From: Cinnamomum chago
Taxonomy: Eukaryota > Streptophyta > Magnoliopsida > Laurales > Lauraceae
Reading direction: 5' to 3'
DNA: 64,000 nucleotides
NCBI GenBank assembly: GCA_038049695.1
Contig: CP142457.1
Location: 61,066,501 to 61,130,500, forward strand
Shown here: positions 34,770-47,936 of the stretch, piece by piece
How positions within the stretch are numbered: position 1 is the first letter of the stretch
Layout of the letters: every line of letters starts with the position of its first letter
Translations under genes and position numbers: made by a program
Notes under the pieces: model-generated
Told to the model about the DNA's origin: nothing
Seen by the model: the letters and a program-made list of their open reading frames with translations, nothing else
Database searches by the model: none

Positions 34770-35690
34770 GAAACACCGCACTAAAGAGATCTGATGATCT
34801 AAAGAAGAAGAAGAAGATAAGAGCTAGAGGCTGCTTCTTGTGTCTTTGACGTATTCTTCTCTCCATGGAAAGGATGAAAAGCACCCCCCTACCTTCTTCT
34901 TCATCATCATCTCATCCACTGCTGCTGGTTTCCTTGACGACTCCTGCAAACCCCAAATGCCCTTTAATTAGATCCCCCAAAAAGAACACGATATAAAGAT
35001 TTAATAATGATGATCATTTACACCTACAAAATATAGCTATTGTAGTAATGGGTTTTTGAAGTGATTTCGGTGAAACCCATTTCTCATTTTTACCTCATTT
35101 GAAGGTGGGTCGGGCTCTTGATTCCAAAGCAAGACAAATCTGAGCAAGTCAGGCTTCTTCCCCCATCTTTCATTTATCTCCATCTCTTCTATCGAGGTCA
35201 ACGTCCACCCTCACTCCCGAAGAGTCATAATTGTGATCGAGCCCTCCCCCTCCCCCTCACCATAAAAATATTATTGTGCCGTTTCCTATTACTAATTAGT
35301 TTTGAAATAAATGGTAACTCAATGGGGTGTAAGATCCTACATCCTCTTCTTCCTTCTCAAATGAAGAGGACCTACGTTCTCGAACTCTCTTTACACTCCG
35401 AACGGCAAAAAAAAAACAACTTTGATGTCATCTACTGCCGGTAACTATCAATAGCTACAACAACAATAACAAGAAACAGAAAAAAAAAATTAAAAAAAAA
35501 GGTCAGATTGAGCGAAACCCAAATCTCAGATTTCTCAAATTAACCCAAGTGAAATGAATGTAGCAATAATACCTTGAGAAACAAGGTGGAGAGAGAGAGA
35601 GAGCTCTATGGAAGACCTGCATCTTCTACCGCTCTTCTTCCAATGCCTCGATGTACAGCTGAAATATACGCTTCTTGTATTCATAATCCA
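34770..35690 (-). pseudogene. Broken HHO/NIGT1-type (GARP, HRS1-like) regulator fragment
   Basis: On the minus strand, a start MDYEYKKRIFQLYIEALEEE is followed by R, an in-frame TAG, then KMQVFHRAL. This matches the conserved N-terminal EALEEERRKIQVFQRELPL block of HHO/NIGT1 GARP transcription factors, known for nitrate and phosphate responses. A GT donor-like site follows near 35576. Further down the strand, degraded pieces resemble later exons: YRQ, stop, MTS; SECKESS; and, after a TTTGCAG acceptor near 34940, ESSRKPAAVDEM with GGCFSSFPWREEYVKDT. Several nonsense codons are present and no Myb-like SHAQKYF-type DNA-binding domain was found. The family call rests on recalled motifs. Confidence 0.55.
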
Positions 35691-36777
35691 TGATATGTCA
35701 TCATCCAAAATAAGTTTATAAGTATAAATTAGGCAAGTTTAGGACTATGATAGTTTACTATTCACTCCAAAGCAAGTAAAAAAATTCCCTCCCTTTTCTC
35801 CTTTTTTTTAGAACCTCATTACAACCATTGATTATCATCCATGGCCCCATATATCTATTGCAATATATATTATTCATAGTATCCCAAAACATAGACTTTT
35901 CCATAGGACATTGGAGCGCTTTGATGAAAGTAGCAAACCAGCATCCATAATTGTTTTCAAAAGCACAAATCAAAAACCATCCACCTCCAATGCTCAAACC
36001 CCTTTAGCATTTGAAATGTTGAAATTCATAAAATTTAGACGGCTCAAAGTGTCTTTTATTGTACCAAATAAAACATTTAAAATGCCCAAAAGACAAAATA
36101 TCACACCATATAATAAATTCCCAACAAATTTAATTCTTGTAAAAGTATACCTCTAACCAATCATGCCCTAGGTAATATTCGGGATAACTCAACGAACCTT
36201 GCTATTATAAAGCTAATCCAACGGTTGTTCCAATTGCTGGGATGATACTCTCATTTTGTAAAATTTAAGCCTTTTTAACTGTGGCTTCGACTTGAACAAT
36301 GCATCGACAGGAGATGGCCCAGTGTTGGAAAATCAGGTATCTGAACCATCCCATCAATGTCTGGTTGTAGAAGCAGCAAACGTACCAGCAGGATCCGTAA
36401 CGTAGTGCATTGGTCAAGTGCTCAAGTATCACCAGTGTTATCTTTTCACCTTGCAAGTTGCAAGCATGTACCAAGCAACCTATCAATCAATTGAGTTGAT
36501 GGATAGACAAGATCATGAATGGTGTATCTTTGATGAGATTGAATGATGGGACAGTAAAGATGGATGACTACTGTGCTTTATGATTGAAAACAATACATTA
36601 CTTCATAGTTTACAGTGGTACCCACCTTGTGTACTTTACTGTTGGGGAGGAGGAAACGGTTCCTCTTTGGTCAAACGGGGTTGAGATTTTACGTTGCATA
36701 TGGGAGATATGGGATGAAAGGCTTCGTCACTGATTACTAGGTCTACTTCAGTTCTCAAGCTTATGAATTAGGGCAAT

Positions 36778-37204
36778 TTAACCCTCTCTTTGGGAGGGGA
36801 GGGAAAATTTGAGGAAAAAGAAAAATGAAGGGGAGGAAAGAGAAAATTAATTTTTCCTCCTCTTGTTTGGGAAGTAAAAAAGTAAAGGGAAGAAAAGTGA
36901 AAAAAGTATAATTTTATTTGGTTGTGAGGTACAGAGAGAAATACCATTTTATCATTACTTTTGAAAAAAAATTCAATTAGAGTAAAATGGCAGTTTAATC
37001 ATTTCCAGAACTTTCCCCTCTTTTCTCCTCATTTTCCCCCTTGTTTTGGGGGGGGGGGGGGGGGGGGGGGGGGATTTTTGAGGGAAAGCAATGCATTTTT
37101 CCCTCCATTTTCCCCTCCCTTATTTTCCCTTTCCCCTTCCCAAACACCCTCCAAAGTCGTTTTCCCTCTATTTTCCCCCATCCCCCCCCCCCCCCAAACA
37201 GAAG
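36778..37204. mobile_element. Nested G/C-rich MITE-like repeat with poly-G and poly-C runs
   Basis: Starts near CCCTCTCTTTGGGAGGGGAG and ends at CCCCCAAACAGAAGG. Inside is a run of 26 G at 37048-37073 and a run of 14 C at 37182-37195. CCTTGTTTTGGGG near 37039 and, inverted, CCTTCTGTTTGGGG at the right end resemble terminal inverted repeats of an inner element. Confidence 0.45.
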
Positions 37205-38944
37205 GTAAGTGTGATGAGCATGAAAGAGTAGGGTACATTTCTGGCAAGAAAGATCATTGTTATCCAAGCCTCATCACAATGATACCTAGTTGGTCATATT
37301 GTTTTCAAATACCCATTTCAACATTATTATCTCTACTATATATACTCCTTTTTATCACGTGTGGTTTTATTGGCCACCATTATGTTCTATAGGTTATCAT
37401 TGGTCTAATTGAGATTATCTTTAATCTTATTGACGTGTCCATCACAAAGCATTTTTAAAATGAGTCTCCATTAATGTAACCACCCAACTCTTATCTTGTA
37501 TTTAGCACTTTCATTAATCCCTTCACCTTTACTAATTAGAGTTTTAAGATATCAAAAGAAATCTCTTTATTTCTTGAGCTTCAATTCTTATACTAGTTAC
37601 GTCTCTTTGTATCTCGAATAAAAAAAATGAGAGGAAAAGAAAAGACAAAAGATGATGATAGATTAAAAGGCAACTCATAGCACATAATAATAATGGAGAG
37701 GATATCATTCATAAATTCCAAATTGATATTGGGTTTTGCTATGGATTTGAGATATGCTAGAGACAAATACCTCGGTTTTTCATTTAAATGGCATTTTCAA
37801 TATCCTGTCAACTGTTTCCATGAGAACTATGCGTCAAATTCATCCTTGTGGGCGGGGCTTCCCACCCTTTTGACCAATCTATGCACAATTCCCATGCAAG
37901 CCATGCGTAGGAGAAGAAAATCATTTTTTTTTCAATATATCACCGGAGAACATTAGGATAGATAGATTTTCATACACCCCTCATTTTCAGCACCTTGGTG
38001 CACACCAATGGAGCCCACCAAGACATCATTTTTCTCCCTAGGCATTTGTCTCACACCATGCAGGCAAAAACAACCAAACAAAAAAAGAAGAAGCTTAAAC
38101 TCCACATTTCTAATTTGTAATGCAATACATTGGATTAGTAATAGAAGTGCCCCCCATCATCTCTTATGAAGTGCTGCATGTGACAGCCTTAACACCAAAA
38201 AGATTTTAGTATCATGTGTGTTGTGAAAGATAAATTTAAGAAGAATTTTCTCCTAAGACTATGGGGTCTATTTGGGCCCACCTCTGATGATTATAGAGCA
38301 TTAAACACTCATCAATCATTATGCCTATTGAACATTTATTCACCATTGAATTGATTCTCCAAATAGCCTATAGTTGATAAACCAATAAATTTTCAGGTCC
38401 CAAAATCAAGATAATTTGATATGACCGATTTTTTTAACCATCCTTGTATATAAAAGAGACCTTTCCATCCATCACACACTACATGACATGAATACATCAA
38501 AAAATAGGTTCCATATTAAGGTGCTCCACTATAATATATAAAATGCTGATTGGAGAATACCTCCCTAAATTTATGTGAGCTAATTGAGTTTCATCTGGTG
38601 GAACACATGTCGTCCAAAACAAGAAGATTGGAGATCGATTGATTGATGGACGGTGTTAAATAATGAAAGTGCAGCATGTGTACCATGTTAGAACTGGTGC
38701 GACGATGGATGATGATAAGGTGACAAGGTGATGAAATTGTGAAATGATTTGTTACGGAAAGTCCTCCCATGTGTGGATCCACAGCTCTTGTGGACGACAG
38801 GGTCACAGGCCTTCTTTTATTACCATGTCGGGAAAACAGGTGAGGGGGCCAAATGCTTTGGACATCCTTTGAAAGAAATTTTAGATTATGGGGTTTTTTG
38901 GGGACATGTTGTCATGTCTTTGAAATTTGCAAATTTCATATTTA

Positions 38945-39120
38945 TTGTGTAGCATCCAAAAAGTTTACGTACATATGAAACTCGCAAATGATTTTGAGAA
39001 TTTAAAAACTTTATCCTTTTTGTATTTTGGTAGAATTTTTGAATGCTCAAATCCAATGCAGCATCCATGAATTCCACTATTACTGTAATTCCTTAGATAG
39101 TAGTTTCATGAATTATAGAA
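38945..39120. repeat. Second copy of the GAATTCC-rich MITE near 7200
   Basis: The order of blocks AGCATCC..., TTTGTATTTTGGTAGAATTT, GAATGCT, GAATTCCACTAT and AATTCC follows that at about 7203-7350, with clear divergence. Confidence 0.5.
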
Positions 39121-42100
39121 AGAAATAATTCATTCATGTTTATGAGGCAACGTTTTCTTATAAAAAAATATATAAAGTGCAAATTTTGTTTATGGTGTTT
39201 AAAATTCATATTTAGTGTTGCTGCATTTTTTTTTTGAAGAAAATTAAAAGACTGATGATTGTACAAAACAATATGCTATGGGGGAATATCGAAAGAGGTT
39301 TTCCGTGAAAAATGATACTTTTTTCCACGTAGCTGCTTTTCTGCAACGCGGCACAAACTTGCTGCAACATTTTTTGTTGCAAAAAAAGAAAAAAAAAGTC
39401 TTATTTTCCTTAATAGAGACGACTTTAATTTTGTTTGAGTAGAAATCCACAATGTATTTCTCTAGCGAAAATAAAAAAATTTATAGAGCAGAATCCTCTC
39501 ATCAAATAAGTTCTGCAAGTTTCAACTCAAGGCTTTCAGATATGAATCATCTTTTTGGACCCCAGTTGGTAATCCAATTTTGATCTAAGTCAAGCTCAAG
39601 CTTAAGTAACGGCTTGGCTCAAGCTTGAGATCAAGTTCTGCTCAATTTAGTTAGCATTGTGTATCAAGCCAAGAGCAATTCAAACCCATCCAAGTGAATA
39701 TGTACATGCATAAAGTGTGTTGTTGGGCTCGACCTGAGTAGAATGAGGACTACAACTTAAGCTGAAGCAATAGGTTAGGCAGTTGCACTCGAGCTTTGCT
39801 CAATTCTCAACAATATTTAGCCCTAATCAGATAGGAAGCTTAAAATTCTAGGTTGAACTCCCACAAGAGACAACTTAATTAGGTTAGTCTGCCCCATATA
39901 TTTATATACATTTGCAGATTTTAGAAAGCAACATCCTTGTTACCGGGACCATTTGATTGGGCTGATATTACACCCAATCCTAACCCAAATCCAAATGTAT
40001 CCATTTCCCTTTGTCCCTTGATTGTTATGCACTCGCAATTAGTCCCACTGGGGTGCCCATTTTTCAACGTTCAAAGGACAGGGAAAAAAAAATCAGAGAC
40101 ACCATCTCACCTGTGTATGTGTGTAATTCTAGTACGTGAAACCCGAGCCAGCCGGCAGCGGCCTATAATATAAAGGCAGAAGTGGGTTTCATCGTGGGCC
40201 TAGTGATAGGGACTTGGGCTCGATGCCTTGACTTCTGGACTTTTCAGCCCACCATCTACCAAGCAGTTTGACCATATATGTAGGGATGCAAATGGATATC
40301 CGATGATTCTTTGAATAATCGGATGGTCTAATAAAAAAATTCAGATTTGAAACCTAATATTTTAAGTTCTAATTCATAATTAGGTCCGGGTCTAGAATTC
40401 AATTTAGGTTCCAATTAATAAATGGGGCCTGATTTTAGGTCCATAAAAGTCTCAACCCGCGGACCTATGACCTGAAATACGAATCTTTAATGTTACAAAC
40501 TGTACCTTAAAATCAACTTTTATTGTTCATTTTTATATTTAATCCAATTGATAGTAAACGTGATGCATTATTGTAAGTAAAATGATATCATTATTTTAAG
40601 AAGACTTCTATTTAAAAAAAAAAAAAGGTTAGAACCAATTTTAGAACCAGATTGGGGTCCTCTAGTTGGATACGGATCCTCCTATTGGAATCAAGTCTGG
40701 AATCAACCAAATAAATTCCAGAATTAAAATTGAAATTCAAATCATTATTTAGAAATAAGTCGGGATTCAGGTCATTATCATTCTGACCTTGAACTCGTCT
40801 GGTTTGCAACTGTACCGGTATGAGGAGTAACAACTGGAGTCGTAAAGAAGGGAATCTAAGAGGGGGAGAGAGAGTCATAAAAGGTCGCATGAGGGGAGGT
40901 GGACAAAGTGGATTGAATAATCCATTCATTGATGATATGGCACGCATGAGATTAGGCTGAGGCATTGCATGTTGGGATCGCATCGACACCACGTACCCTT
41001 GTCATTACTCCTCTATTTAAAGCCTCTTTGCATAGGAAGTTGAAGAACTCCCCCCCTCTCTCTCTCTCCAAAGTAAGAAAAACTGGTAAATGCACCCGTC
41101 ATACCTTCTTTTTCTGACTTTATTGCTTTTAACTCTTATTTGGTTTTCGTTTGCTTCTATTTATGAATGGTGGGGTGGGACTAGTGGGAAACCCTTGATA
41201 TATGTGTGCTCATTTAGTATTCTATTCATCTGTTGAAGTTCATCCCTAGATGTCATCCGTTTCTTCTTCTGCAAACAAGCTGATGCATGCTTCCTTATCT
41301 CCATGATTTTTAATAAGGAAAGAAGACATGAATGTTATTGCTTCAGTTGTGATACATTGTTTTCTAAGATTGATTGCGTATCGAGGGGTCTTAAAGTGAT
41401 GGTGACAATAGTTGGATAAAAGCCCAACACAGTTACATGAGAAACGATTTTTATGTTGTCCCTTCCATGCTATTTCTACTTCATGCTGCCTCCTAAGCAT
41501 TTTGCATGAGCAATGGGAACTTTTTTATCTAGTCTACTTTAGTTTATCTAGTCTACTGGAGTTTTGCAATAGAACTACATTAATTAATCTAATAAATAAG
41601 GCTCTGCCACTGATGATGATATAATCCATTTCACATTGTCAATTTCATTTTGGAGCAAAGATTTGGTAGTTGCTGCGTCTATTACATGAGAACCAAGCAA
41701 CACATGTTGGGATGTCCATCGTGGGGCCAATAGAAACATAATTTGAATCATTCAAGATGAATCTCATTCCTTATAAGCATATATCCTCAAATTGCACATG
41801 ATGGAAGCATGGCTAACGCCACATGAGCACCCCAGTCATGCTTCCAATCAAGTGTTCAATCAAATAGTGAGACTCATTGATCCTATTTAAAACTTGAGGG
41901 GATAATATTCATTTTAAACGGTTTGAATTATGTTAAGATTTGGAGATGCGGGCATGTGTTACAGGATCATTTCCATGTAATAATAGCTACAACAAGTGAT
42001 CCGGACTCGTGTTTTATGTATTGTGTTTCACAACAACTGCCTCATAAGTCATATCAAACTCGTAATAATTTCAAGTCTGCATGACCCTCTAATGTATCCA

Positions 42101-42966
42101 ATGTGGATGGGGTTTTCATTCTCCAAATTCGAAAAGTTGGGTTGGAAGGGGACCCTCGAGTCAATCCAAGCCCACCTTTCCCCTGCCTAAAATAACCCAA
42201 AGGCGCAATTACTTCACACCACCATTTTCCAATCAAACCTCCTTCCCTGCTTTCTTGACTTTGAAACCCTCCCCTATTTATTCTTGCAACAACCTCATCC
42301 ATTAGAATAATCCCACACTTATAGCTCTTCCCTCCCACTTGCATTAATACCCTGCAAGCCTGCAAACAAGATGAAAAGTCACCTTCCTTAGAAAAAAAGA
42401 AGATACCAAAGTTATCAGCCTTTTTAGCTATCCTTTTCCTTCCTCTATCTCTCCCATCTCTCCCCTATTGAAAGCACTTCGCCTTTTTTTCTAAAGAGGA
42501 TTCTATTTAAGCGCCGGCATATGGGCTTTTCCATGGCTTTCTTGCTTAGCATGCGGGGGAATTCACTTGTACTTTGAGGAGTGGGGCAGCAGCAATTGGG
42601 TTTTAATGCAATTGTAAGAGAGGATGGGATAGTACTCTGTCTCTCTCCTTCCTTTCTTTTCTCCATCTTTATTTCTTTCTTGTTTTATGTCATGGGCTGT
42701 GAATCGACAGGAGTTTCTTGTTGTAGTTTAATGGGGTTTTCACTCTCTCTCCTCTTTTTTGTTTTGGGAGATGGGAAGGACTGTTTTTATTGATGGTGTG
42801 GGACGTTGAACAGGGGTAGGTGAAGGCTATAAGAAGAGCTCTTCTTATCTGACTAGAGGCCCCAGTTGCAGCAAGAAAGCTAGATCTTTCTAAGCTTCTT
42901 CAAAAGCTGTTCTGTCCCTTCATCTCATCATATCATCATCTTTCCCTCATCGAACCCAATACTATC

Positions 42967-44977
42967 ATGGCCTCTTCCAACAGACACTGGCCCAGCATGT
43001 TTAAGTCCAAGCCCTGCAACACTCATCACCAATGGCAGCACGACATCAACTCATCTCTCACGTCAAATTCATACCAGAGGACTCCATACACGTCAGGTAA
43101 TGATCTTCTTCATGATCACACCATACTCTTGAGATTTTTAGCTAGTCTTTAAAAGATCCCATGTGGCCTATTCAAATGGCAGATGATGATGACTCAGTTA
43201 TTGCCCTTGTAACGATTACAAATCTACCATGTCCTAATCCCCATCTTATTTATCTTACTTTTGTGATCTGGTAAATCCGAAATTCCTTTACCACTTCTCA
43301 TTTCTCCACAGGCCAGGAAGAGAAGAGAAACAAAAGACAAGAACCCCATCTTTCAACTTTATTTTCAGTTCAATGAATAAATCGATCAAATTAGAAAATT
43401 AAAAAAAATCAACTGTTATTTCATGTGCTTAAAATGAGCTTCCTTTAACATTCGATCTCTTTGCAATGCAAGGTTGTGAAGAACGCAGCCCCGAGCCGAA
43501 GCCGCGTTGGAACCCCAAGCCAGAGCAGATCCGGATCCTTGAGGCCATCTTCAATTCTGGTATGGTGAACCCTCCCCGCGACGAGATACGGAAGATCAGA
43601 GCCCAATTGCAGGAATACGGTCAGGTGGGTGATGCCAATGTCTTCTACTGGTTCCAAAACCGCAAGTCCAGAAGCAAGCATAAGCAAAGACACCTTCAGA
43701 CTGCCAAATCCCAACCCTATCCAGTCTCTTCATCTTCTTCCTCCTCTGAGAAATCATCTCCTGCAGCCGCGGAGAAGGCGCTCGCTTTAGGAAGTGGAAG
43801 GAATGTGATCGAAGTAGCATCCAATTCACCAATGGGATCAGTGACTGAGACGTATTTTAAGACCAACGGGGATTTCTCTCAAGAGCCCTTCTCCTTCCAG
43901 GTGCAGGCAGGAGGAGGTGGAACCCTCTCATCCCAAGGGTATTGTTTCTCAGAGCTTTCCAACATGGTTCAACTGCCTGAGCCAGGTATTGGACCTTGCC
44001 CACTTCTCTTGGGTGATGTGGTGAGTCAAGAAGCTTCTACGAAAGAAGTTGGAAAGAAGATGAAGATGCAGGAGCAAGAGCTGCACTATGTTGCTGCCAC
44101 TTCTGCTTCTAGTGCTACTTCTCGAACTGCTGCAACGACTTCTTCTCTCAGTGAAATGCAAGGTATGGTGAAGTAAATGTTCATCAATCAAAATATACTG
44201 AAACTGAAACACAACTAAATCTTCCTACTTTTCTTAGCTATTCTATTTGAGAACACATGAAGCGATGTGATGGATCCAAATATTTTTAATTGCAAGGACT
44301 ACTTAATTAGTTATAACATGAGAAAACAAGAAGCGATGTGATAGATGAAAATGTTTTTGATTACATGGACTACTTGGCCATGGAATGTTGTGGTACCATG
44401 CTACCAAACCCTAAAAGGTATCATTACAGGAAAAAGATAGGAAACTAGGTAGATTAGATCTCAGTCCGATGTTTGATCAGAATGGAATGGGGCCCACTTT
44501 ATCACATTGCGACTTAAAATTGTGAAAGTGAGATGAAGATCCGGATTCAATGAACTTGGGGCGAATTCGTTAATGAGAAAGAAAGACAAGGAGAGTGTGG
44601 TCTTTTTAATTACATCTTCTCTGATATAGATCGGACGTGTGTGCATGGCTCCTTTGCTGTTGAAGCTTGTGGTCACTCCTCCACTCTACGTAAATTTTTT
44701 TTTTTTTTTTTCATTTTTCCATTTTCTTCTCTTCCTAGTGTCAGGGGCTGGCAAGACATGTGGTGATGGATCGACTGGCCCACCGCGATCAACGGTCTTC
44801 ATCAATGATATGGCATTCGAGGTGGCGGCGGGGCCCATCAGCGTGCGCGAGGCGTTTGGAGAAGAGGCTGTCCTCCTCCACTCCTCCGGCCAGCCCGTCC
44901 TCACCAACGAGTGGGGCGTCACCATGCACCCGCTTCAGCATGGCGCTTTCTATTACCTGGTAAACTCAAATGTATAA
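42967..44977 (+). CDS. WOX9: WUSCHEL-related homeobox protein, WOX8/WOX9 type
   Basis: Homeodomain transcription factor of the WOX8/9 (STIMPY) branch, which acts in the nucleus in embryo patterning and meristem growth. Three exons, 42967-43096, 43473-44162 and 44739-44977, join in phase to give about 352 residues. The start [16 protein letters not shown] is characteristic of this branch. The homeodomain spans about 54-118, from [20 protein letters not shown] through [20 protein letters not shown] to HKQRHLQ. The middle is Ser/Ala-rich. The conserved C-terminal block [20 protein letters not shown], ending LQHGAFYYL, is intact. The third exon could instead start at 44745 (TGTCAG|GGG), dropping two residues. 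The ending is also open: read-through gives VNSNV and a stop at 44975-44977, while splicing at CTG|GTAAAC (44959/44960) to CAG|GTTTAG (45063) gives Val and a stop. Confidence 0.93.
44249..44390 (+). repeat. 81-bp period tandem duplication in a WOX intron
   Basis: GAGAACACATGAAGCGATGT...GACTACTT at 44249-44329 is repeated in diverged form from 44330. Confidence 0.7.
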
Positions 44978-47936
44978 CCTTGAATTCCTGATTTAGTTTT
45001 AATTGTTATTGTGGTTGCTGTGAATTGTGATTGTAAAAATATGATTATTGTGGGGAATGCAGGTTTAGGAGAATCGAGTGATTGGGTCGTGCCCATGGCC
45101 CTCAATATTGGCTGCATTGCTTAGTATCTAACTCAGCTTCTGTTACTCTTAATTTGTTCCTAATTTGTTTTTTTAATGGATAGATAGATATATGGGTATG
45201 TAGTTGTAGCTCTCTAATTGTATGAAAACTATGGACTCATGTTGGATGAATCATGAAGGTAATATATATGGAAGATGTGACTTTGGTCTTTACATATACC
45301 GTGCTGATAAATTGCATTTAAATCATCTAATGGTTACACCATTCTCTATGTGAACTAGATTCGAGTTCTTAAATGGGGCTCTTTTCATTCTAGGAAGATT
45401 TTTAATTACTTCAAGATTGAAGTGAAATATCACTTAATTTTTGGGTTTATCTAGTGAGTCTAGTGTGCTTGTTTGTAGGATAATCTAGACATTTCCATTT
45501 TGTTTTTTTTATGAGAAGTGCAATTAGGATTGTTTCAAACCCAAGGTTGGAAAACTCGTGCTCTAAAATATTGCAACTGGACAACTTGGCAGTATCATTT
45601 TTTTTTTTCAAAATTTTAAAAATATTTAAAAATAGATCTACTACTTATAAAATTTATATATACATATAGTTCCATGTAATAATAATAATAATAATAATAA
45701 TAATGTGCTTTAAATTAGTAAATTTATTATATTTTAGTTAATCATTTTTAAATTGTTACCTCCAAACTGCATTAATATATTTGACTTAGGTGAGCTTATA
45801 TTTGGCTAGATCTTTTTTCAAAACGAGGCTACTCGGTAAAGTCAAGAGTCAACTCATCGAGTTTTCCAACCTTGCTCCAACCCTACATGAAAAGAAAAAC
45901 TACCTTTCCCGCGTCCTAATTGGCAATCATGATTAATCTATTATGCTTTGAGGCTACTAGCATGATCTGAGTTATGTTATGTTTTAAGCATGATTAGTAC
46001 AAGTCACACCCCTATCTTCTCTTATTCTTGTGGCATTTATCCTAATGACTTCAACCCAACACAAACTGGGTATTGCCTTTTATTATAAGCAGACCCGGGC
46101 CTTTTATACCACTCATCTGCCTGTAAACAGATGTCCTGATTTTGGGTTAATTGCAGTTGGTGAGTCTAGAAGACAGATGTAGATAGAGGTTATACTTGGT
46201 GTCTACCTGATGGCTGACAACTTAAAAACGCACAGGCTTATCATGGTGGCATCATATTCCTGATTTCTACCTATATATTAGTGTTCAATGTATGAATTTA
46301 TATTTTTGAGCAAACAAGCGCACACGTTACTTTCTATAGTTAAATCAATTGAGATTCTTCTCTTGTCCATTGATCCTCCCTAGAAAAGAGAACTGAGAGA
46401 AAAGATTACTCAGTTAGAAAGGGACTATGCAGCATAATTCAACACGGAACAGCCTTTCTTATTGACCATGGATTCCACCCTTGTGTGAACTGTACATTCT
46501 TTTGGTCCAAAATAGTAGCCCATTGACTTAAAACTGCAGATCAGGGGCAATCAACATTCTCATACGTGCAATCAAAATTTAATGGTTTTGAATTCTTCAG
46601 TGTTATAACATTTATCATCTACTGATCTACAAGTTTATAATGAACCCAATGGGTCATACCTTGATGCCAAATGTCATGTATTCGAGCTGTCGGTCAAAGT
46701 GAAAGAATGGACCATAGTTACACAAACTGATGTACCAGGTTGAGTGGTGCAGGTTTCTTACGTGCACACTGACGTTAATTAACAGGAACAGATGGGTTTT
46801 ATAGGTCTGCAAAATTCCTTTCACTGTGGTAGATCGACGTCATTTGACAAGTTCTTTCAGTCCAAGGAACTGTGCCTTTGAAAGAGCTTTTCTCGCAGCA
46901 GAAAGTTACAATGCACTTTCCCAGTTTCCCACTGCCGAGGAAGCTCTGCTAGTAGAGACAAGAGTAGAAGCCATTGTTATGTCAGGAATCAGGATATGAC
47001 TGACTATGAATATATAGTCTATAGACTCTATCTGTACTTGAGACACAAGCACTGTGAACGTTGCGTGCTCCCCAGTCCCCATGGACTTATACCATTTAAG
47101 ATAGAGAGGCCCCACTGCTGTAGGATGTCCTGCTGAATCAGATAAATTGATGGCAGCTGATTTTGGACCATTCTAGTCCATTTGATAAATGACTTGCACT
47201 TGGTGAAACATTGGCTCCCCTCTTCTGTCAAAGTGTCCACTAGATCTGGAGTGTGAACGTGGGAGATAAGCCTAGCAGTAGCTGGTACTCTCTTGCCAAT
47301 CGCACATGACAATTGAATTTGGTATGCAGTACTACTACATTATTTGGTGTCCAGTGTCAATAGAGAATCAGTCAAGGGGACATGAATAAGATGGAAATGC
47401 AGAATGAAAAGCTCATCAACCTTTATAAGTGATTGGCCTCCCTTATAAAAAAAAAAAAAAAAACCGAACCATAATTCATATTTGTATTTATTACAGTTCA
47501 ATTTTGATCATTGTTACGAGGCTCAACATTATACTTAATTATCTTGTTTTTATTTCGAGAAGAAAGTAGTATACATTAAATACAAATATTATAAATAAAA
47601 TAAGCTATATAAAAATCATTAAACACTAACATAAACTATACACTTAAATAACAGAAGCTCCAAATTTGTCATTTTTGAAAGCAAACACTTCAAAAAAGTG
47701 ACCTTTTGTGTCGGATGGGACGAAGGTCATATTTTTCCAGCGGTTTTTAATTTTCCAGCGATTTTCCGCAATTTAATCTTAGACAATCGGTAATGAAGCA
47801 ACAATGAAACCTTTTGAGGTGAAAAAAAACTCCGCCCCCCAAAAATAAGCATAAGTGGTAGAATAAAAAAATGTTGCTAAATCAAATTTCTTCTATGGCT
47901 AAAAGGCCTTTCTTTTTTTACTTTTTCTTTTTTTTA
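44978..47936. other. Intergenic stretch between WOX and the second TIR element
   Basis: Contains a hAT-like MITE at 45542-45874. Minus-strand frames at about 46906-47312 show no family features. No gene is supported. Confidence 0.5.
45542..45874. mobile_element. 333-bp hAT-like MITE with perfect 17-bp terminal repeats
   Basis: CAAGGTTGGAAAACTCG at 45542-45558 is exactly the inverse of CGAGTTTTCCAACCTTG at 45858-45874. The 8 bases outside are TTCAAACC on the left and CTCCAACC on the right, agreeing at 6 of 8, as expected of an aged 8-bp duplication. The interior contains a (TAA)n microsatellite near 45678-45703. Confidence 0.75.

Larger units (their letters stand above)
35700..42966. other. 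Intergenic stretch upstream of the WOX gene
   Basis: AT-rich with MITE remnants (36778-37204, 38945-39120) and a possible decayed GGATGCAAATGG-type repeat from about 40283. A CT-rich stretch (41050-41070) downstream of TATTTAAAG (about 41014) looks like a plant core promoter and 5' leader, possibly an upstream exon of the WOX gene. No protein-coding gene is supported. Confidence 0.5.

Noticed and set aside
36961-37392. Overlapping reading frames on both strands rich in Gly or Pro
   Set aside because: They are translations of the poly-G and poly-C runs and pyrimidine-rich MITE DNA, with no domain or conserved residue.
40283-40930. Possible further hAT-like element beginning GGATGCAAATGGATATCC
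   Set aside because: Only a left end is convincing; no matching right end was found, so it is mentioned only under the intergenic entry.
42054-42365. Minus-strand 103-codon frame upstream of WOX9
   Set aside because: No family resemblance and no gene structure around it; more likely WOX9 upstream DNA.
46906-47312. Minus-strand frames of 69 and 94 codons
   Set aside because: No recognisable family, no splice partners and no codon pattern beyond chance.
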